Source: JANOMH01 sp031422295
Lineage (GTDB): Bacteria > Pseudomonadota > Alphaproteobacteria > Rhodobacterales > Rhodobacteraceae
NCBI GenBank assembly: GCA_031422295.1
Contig: JANOQM010000099.1
Span: forward strand, 1-64,000
Direction of reading: 5' to 3'
Length of the DNA: 64,000 bases
Numbering within the stretch: position 1 is the first letter of the stretch; every line of letters starts with the position of its first letter. Positions 60,506 through 64,000 of this stretch are shown piece by piece. The notes beneath the pieces are model-generated. The model saw nothing but the letters and a program-made list of their open reading frames with translations. It was not told the DNA's origin and searched no databases. A program made the translations under genes and the position numbers.

Positions 60506-60827
60506 CACAACAACGCAGCCTCGTCTCGGGGTCGCCCGCAAAGGTAAGGTGCAACCTGAGCTGATGGCAAACTGACGGCCACAGGAAATGCACACCCGGT
60601 GCGGACCCAAGCGCCACTCTTCGGCACGCGCCATTGATTGGGACCAAATCCACGCGGACGTCATCATGGCACGCGGGCCTCACCGCGGATCAGACACCGG
60701 TTACTTGGCCCAACCGATCAGATGCCAAAACAAAACAGAGCCCCTTGCAACGCAGCAGCCATCCATACATCGGCCAAGTGACACTGGCGGCAGTTGAAGG
60801 CCGAGGGGCACAGCCCCCTGTTCTTTC
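60506..60827. other. Non-coding stretch after IS110 copy B
   Basis: 322 bp without a supported gene. The first about 120 bp are probably the right-hand end of the IS110 relic. The rest leads to the 3' end of the minus-strand sugar operon (stop at 60828). No terminator with a U run was found. Confidence 0.4.
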
Positions 60828-61748
60828 CTAAAAATCAAACGGCGCGGCCGTTACCCTGCGCGCAATCGAAAACGCATCCGCCACATGCACCATCGGGGCC
60901 AGATCAACGTCCCTTGCCCCGGTTTTCACCAGTTCCGCCATCCTTGCATACAGTGCGGGATATTCGCCCATGATCGACACATCCCCCGCCACTGCAACCC
61001 CGCCGATCTCCAGCCGGTTGCCGCCCATCCGCAGGGCCAGCGGCCCGGCAGTGGTCTGCACATCAATATCCCAGGTTTGCGGGCCGTCCTGACGCCAGTC
61101 AAAATCCGCGGTCACGCCACCCGAAAACGTCAGCGCCGCCGCAATCGGCGTATCGCGGTTCGCCGGAAATTCCAGCACTGCGGCGGTCAGATGCACCGGA
61201 CTGGGCAAAATCTCGGTCAGGATCGACAGGGCATTGATGCCGGGATCGAACACCCCCATGCCGCCGGGTTCAAACACCCAATCCTGCCCGGGGTGCCATT
61301 TACGTACATCCTCGCGCCAGCAGATATGGGCGCGCGTCACCATCTTATCGGCCAACCAGGCTTTGGCCCCCGCCACGCCTTTGGCCATCCGCGAATGCCA
61401 CGTGGCATAAAGCGATACGCCCATTCTGGCGGCCAAAGCCTCCAAAGCATGCACCTCGGCCAGGGTCTGACCGGGGGGCTTTTCCAGCATCACATGCCGC
61501 CCCGCCCGTAACGCTGCCTGTGCCGCAGCAAACCGTGGCTGCGGCGGCAGACACAACGAGATGCATGCTATATCCGGCCGCGCCGCCAGCATCGTCCCAA
61601 TGTCGGTATAGGCGTCAACCCCCGCAACCACGCCCTTGCGGCTGACCGTTGCGGCCAGTTCAAAATCGGCTGACGCCGCCAAAGCCGGGACATGTTGATC
61701 CACGGCAATCTTGCCAATCCCGACAAGCGCCACTTTCATCGCCATCAA
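60828..61748 (-). CDS. Gfo/Idh/MocA dehydrogenase, probable L-arabinose/D-galactose 1-dehydrogenase
   Basis: 306 residues. NAD(P) motif ALVGIGKIAVDQHVPAL, the catalytic Lys in MLEKPPGQTL and the WHSRMAKGV, WHPGQDWVFEPGGMGVFDPG (in parts) blocks match Azospirillum-type L-arabinose 1-dehydrogenase. It would oxidise the sugar to the lactone. Its ATG overlaps the stop of the IlvD/Edd gene (4 bp), so the two are coupled, giving a second enzyme of the oxidative pentose route. Confidence 0.85.
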   Translation of the reverse strand: MMAMKVALVGIGKIAVDQHVPALAASADFELAATVSRKGVVAGVDAYTDIGTMLAARPDIACISLCLPPQPRFAAAQAALRAGRHVMLEKPPGQTLAEVHALEALAARMGVSLYATWHSRMAKGVAGAKAWLADKMVTRAHICWREDVRKWHPGQDWVFEPGGMGVFDPGINALSILTEILPSPVHLTAAVLEFPANRDTPIAAALTFSGGVTADFDWRQDGPQTWDIDVQTTAGPLALRMGGNRLEIGGVAVAGDVSIMGEYPALYARMAELVKTGARDVDLAPMVHVADAFSIARRVTAAPFDF

Positions 61749-63487
61749 TGCGATTCCTTGCCCACCGCATTGCCGCGCGGCCCGTTCAGGAAATCAAGGT
61801 CCGCCCCGGTATCCGCGCCCTGCACATGCTGATGATGCAGATAGGCATAGCCGCTTGGCGGCACTTCGGTCACGGGCCGCCACGCCGCCAGCCTTGCGGC
61901 AAGCTCGGCTTCCGGAATATCCAGATGCAACCTGCGGTTCGGCACGTCCAATTCGATGAAATCACCATTGCGCACCACGGCCAAAGGCCCGCCCGCCGCC
62001 GCCTCGGGCGAGGTATGCAGCACCACGGTTCCATAGGCGGTGCCCGACATCCGCGCGTCGGAAATCCGCACCATATCGGTGATCCCCTTGCGCAGGACTT
62101 TGGGCGGCAGCCCCATATTGCCAACCTCGGCCATGCCCGGATAGCCCTTGGGCCCGCAGTTCTTCAGGACCATCACGCAGGTCTCGTCAATGTCCAAAGC
62201 CTCGTCATCAATCTTGGCCTTGTAATCGTCGATATCCTCGAACACCACGGCGCGGCCCCGATGCACCATCAGCGCCGGAGTGGCGGCCGACGGCTTCAGC
62301 ACCGCGCCATTCGGGGCAAGATTGCCTTTTAACACCGCCACGCCGCCCGACTGGGTTAACGCTTTTTCGGTCGGCAAAATGACATCCTCGTTCCAGTTGC
62401 GCACATCCTTGACCTGATCCCACATCGTCTCACCCGATACGGTCAGCGCATCCTTGTGCAGCAGGCCAGACTCGCCCAGCCGCTTGATGACGACAGGCAG
62501 GCCGCCCGCGTAAAAGAATTCCTCCATCAGATACTTGCCCGATGGCATCAGGTTCACGATGGTCGGCACATCGCGCCCGCAGCGGTCCCAGTCGTCCAGC
62601 GTCAGATCAACTCCCACCCGGCCCGCAATGGCGAGCAGATGGATCACTGCATTGGTCGACCCGCCAATCGCGCCATTGGTGCGGATCGCGTTTTCAAAGG
62701 CGGCTTTGGTCATCACATCCGACGGCTTCAGGTCATCCTTGACCATCTGCACAATCCGCCGCCCCGTCACATGCGCCATGACCCGACGCCGCGAATCCAC
62801 CGCCGGGATCGCCGCGTTGCCGGACAAAGCCATGCCCAAAGCCTCAGCCATACTCGCCATGGTTGACGCCGTCCCCATCGTATTACACGACCCCGGCGAC
62901 CGGCTCATCGAGGCCTCGGCCTCGACAAACTCCTCGGCGGTCATTTCGCCCGCCTTCACCGCCTCGGAAAACTTCCACAGGTGAGTCCCCGACCCCACCC
63001 GTTCATTGCGGAAATAGCCGTTCAGCATCGGGCCGCCCGTCACCACAATCGACGGGATGTCGGTGGACGCCGCAGCCATCAGCAGGGACGGCGTGGTCTT
63101 GTCACACCCGACCAGCAGCACGCAGCCATCCATCGGCTGGCCGCGCATCGCCTCTTCCACCGCCATGGCCGCCAGATTGCGGAACATCATCGCGGTCGGG
63201 CGAAAGGCGCTTTCAGACGCCGAAAACACCGGAACTTCCACCGGAAACCCGCCCGCCTCATAAATCCCGAATTTCACCTTTTCCGCCAGATCGCGCAGAT
63301 GCGCGTTGCAGGGGGTCAATTCCGACCATGTATTCAAAATCCCAATCACCGGGCGGCCATCGAACAAATCCGCCGGCAGGCCCTGATTTTTCATCCAGCC
63401 GCGATGATAAATCGCATCCTTGCCCGATCCGGCAAACCATTTGCGGGACCGCAGATCACGGGGCCATTTGGCGGGGGTAAAGGTCAT
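61745..63487 (-). CDS. IlvD/Edd-family dehydratase, probable L-arabinonate dehydratase
   Basis: 580 residues. Cluster-ligand cysteines in LTPCNAHL, VGCDKTTPS and SPGSCNTMGTA; other landmarks are AIPAVDSRRR and GMAEVGNMGLPPKVL. The pattern fits sugar-acid dehydratases (arabinonate, xylonate, gluconate) more than dihydroxyacid dehydratase. Product would be 2-keto-3-deoxy-arabinonate. Lies 10 bp after the AraD1-like gene on the same strand and overlaps the dehydrogenase gene by 4 bp. Confidence 0.9.
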   Translation of the reverse strand: MTFTPAKWPRDLRSRKWFAGSGKDAIYHRGWMKNQGLPADLFDGRPVIGILNTWSELTPCNAHLRDLAEKVKFGIYEAGGFPVEVPVFSASESAFRPTAMMFRNLAAMAVEEAMRGQPMDGCVLLVGCDKTTPSLLMAAASTDIPSIVVTGGPMLNGYFRNERVGSGTHLWKFSEAVKAGEMTAEEFVEAEASMSRSPGSCNTMGTASTMASMAEALGMALSGNAAIPAVDSRRRVMAHVTGRRIVQMVKDDLKPSDVMTKAAFENAIRTNGAIGGSTNAVIHLLAIAGRVGVDLTLDDWDRCGRDVPTIVNLMPSGKYLMEEFFYAGGLPVVIKRLGESGLLHKDALTVSGETMWDQVKDVRNWNEDVILPTEKALTQSGGVAVLKGNLAPNGAVLKPSAATPALMVHRGRAVVFEDIDDYKAKIDDEALDIDETCVMVLKNCGPKGYPGMAEVGNMGLPPKVLRKGITDMVRISDARMSGTAYGTVVLHTSPEAAAGGPLAVVRNGDFIELDVPNRRLHLDIPEAELAARLAAWRPVTEVPPSGYAYLHHQHVQGADTGADLDFLNGPRGNAVGKESH

Positions 63488-63497
63488 CGGTAAGTCC

Positions 63498-64000
63498 TTA
63501 TAGGGGGCGCACCGTGGTCACACCACGGTCAGCTGCCTGTGTCAGCGGGTTTATCAGGGGCAGGCCAAACGGGGCTGCTTCAATCTCAAAACTATCACCG
63601 GGCAGCGCTTTGATACCATCGGCAAACGACAGGGTCGCAGTGCCAAACATATGCACATGCACGTCACCGGGCTGGCGGAACAGGTCATATTTAAAATGGT
63701 GATGCTCCAGATTGGCAAACGAATGGCTCATATTCGCAGCACCGCTTAAAAACGGCTTCTCCCAGATCACCGCCCCGTCCCTGCGAATGCGGGACATGCC
63801 GCGCACATCAGCGGGCAGATCGCCCACCAGAATCTCGGGGCCAAAGGATGCGGGCCGCAGCTTGGAATGCGCCAGAAACAGATAGTTGATCCGTTCGGTC
63901 ACATGGTCCGAAAACTCATTGGCCAGTGCCCAGCCGACACGGGCAGGCGTCCCGTCGGCCGCGATGATGTAAATCCCGGCAATCTCGGGTTCTTCGCCCG
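63498..64000 (-). CDS. AraD1/GguC-family protein, partial at the window edge
   Basis: The C-terminal 167 or so residues of a larger protein; the frame continues without a stop to 64000 (GEEPEIAGIYIIAADGTPAR, VGWALANEFSDHVTE). Then LFLAHSKLRPASFGPEILVG, IWEKPFLSGAANMSHSFANL, HHFKYDLFRQPGDVHVHMFG. This matches the AraD1/GguC family linked to L-arabinose use (fumarylacetoacetase-like fold), a candidate 2-keto-3-deoxy-arabinonate dehydratase. First of the three visible genes of the operon; the start lies outside the window. Confidence 0.85.
   Translation of the reverse strand, partial: GEEPEIAGIYIIAADGTPARVGWALANEFSDHVTERINYLFLAHSKLRPASFGPEILVGDLPADVRGMSRIRRDGAVIWEKPFLSGAANMSHSFANLEHHHFKYDLFRQPGDVHVHMFGTATLSFADGIKALPGDSFEIEAAPFGLPLINPLTQAADRGVTTVRPL

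Larger units (their letters stand above)
59807..60625 (+). mobile_element. IS110-family element, degenerate copy B
   Basis: The left end-like block GTCCGGTCGCCGATGTCTTG (59807-59826) repeats the left end of copy A. The transposase remnant follows, then the C-terminal coding end at 60505 and typical downstream sequence. The right boundary is uncertain. Copy B sits 31 bp after dapE. Confidence 0.72.

Noticed and set aside
1..64000. CRISPR arrays, tRNA or rRNA genes, phage structural genes, replication origin
   Set aside because: No regularly spaced repeat array, no cloverleaf-like sequence and no typical protein signatures were found by reading. A tRNA scan and a repeat search would be needed to exclude them firmly.

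Overview
The window looks like chromosomal DNA of an alphaproteobacterium, most likely a marine-type Rhodobacterales (Roseobacter-like) member. The evidence is indirect: high GC by eye, a CenR-type response regulator, HspQ, LolA, OpgC, a Zur-type palindrome in front of a CobW/ZigA GTPase, bacterial Hint-domain proteins, an RTX protein, and a betaine/dimethylglycine catabolic cluster. I found no rRNA, tRNA, CRISPR array, phage genes or replication origin.

Layout. 1-7096: a minus-strand methyl-group catabolism cluster (XRE-cupin regulator, two DMGDH/sarcosine-dehydrogenase-like flavoproteins, one homocysteine methyltransferase) with msrC upstream. At the very left edge the last DMGDH gene runs into an antisense fragment of a LivJ-type binding protein. 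7.2-13.2 kb: gamma-glutamyltransferase, OpgC, HspQ, a lipoprotein lytic transglycosylase and a NarL-type two-component pair. 13.2-23.9 kb: an acidic secreted protein, lolA, then a probable insertion (TPR regulator, DUF1127-like protein, ParDE, an FtsK-tail relic, a desaturase), then ftsK, dapC and an amidase. 24-31 kb: ubiH, a Trm112-like / Lon-N / thioredoxin-TPR string, a GDSL hydrolase, xthA, two tandem 107-residue secreted paralogues and cenR. 31-33.5 kb: an IS110 relic, rlmN and gfa.

34.4-46.5 kb is a carbohydrate locus. A seven-gene minus-strand operon (binding protein, two permeases, ATPase, GH2 beta-mannosidase, TIM-barrel isomerase, Gfo/Idh dehydrogenase) faces a LacI regulator with two probable operators in between. 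A second isomerase/dehydrogenase pair lies on the other side of the regulator, behind a FadR-like palindrome. 46.6-60.8 kb is mixed: an RTX protein, a translationally coupled lytic transglycosylase and TIM-barrel-like secreted protein, a LOG protein, a threonine-dehydratase-like enzyme, dapD, GNAT, DUF1801, the Zur-boxed ZigA gene, two Hint proteins, dapE and a second IS110 relic. 60.8-64 kb is an oxidative pentose (L-arabinose type) operon cut by the right edge.

How the genes work together: betaine methyl groups would pass through homocysteine methyltransferase and THF-dependent demethylases. Formaldehyde from any uncoupled demethylation could be taken up by Gfa. Imported mannosides would be cleaved by the GH2 enzyme and the products modified by the isomerases and dehydrogenases. 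dapC, dapD and dapE supply three steps of the succinylase lysine/peptidoglycan branch from three separate places.

No clearly new multi-gene system is evident. The best leads are the FtsK-tail relic and insertion between ftsK and lolA, the two IS110 relics that share identical lesions, the degenerate Hint pair, the tandem secreted paralogues, the Zur palindrome shared with an unknown gene, and the chimeric left edge.
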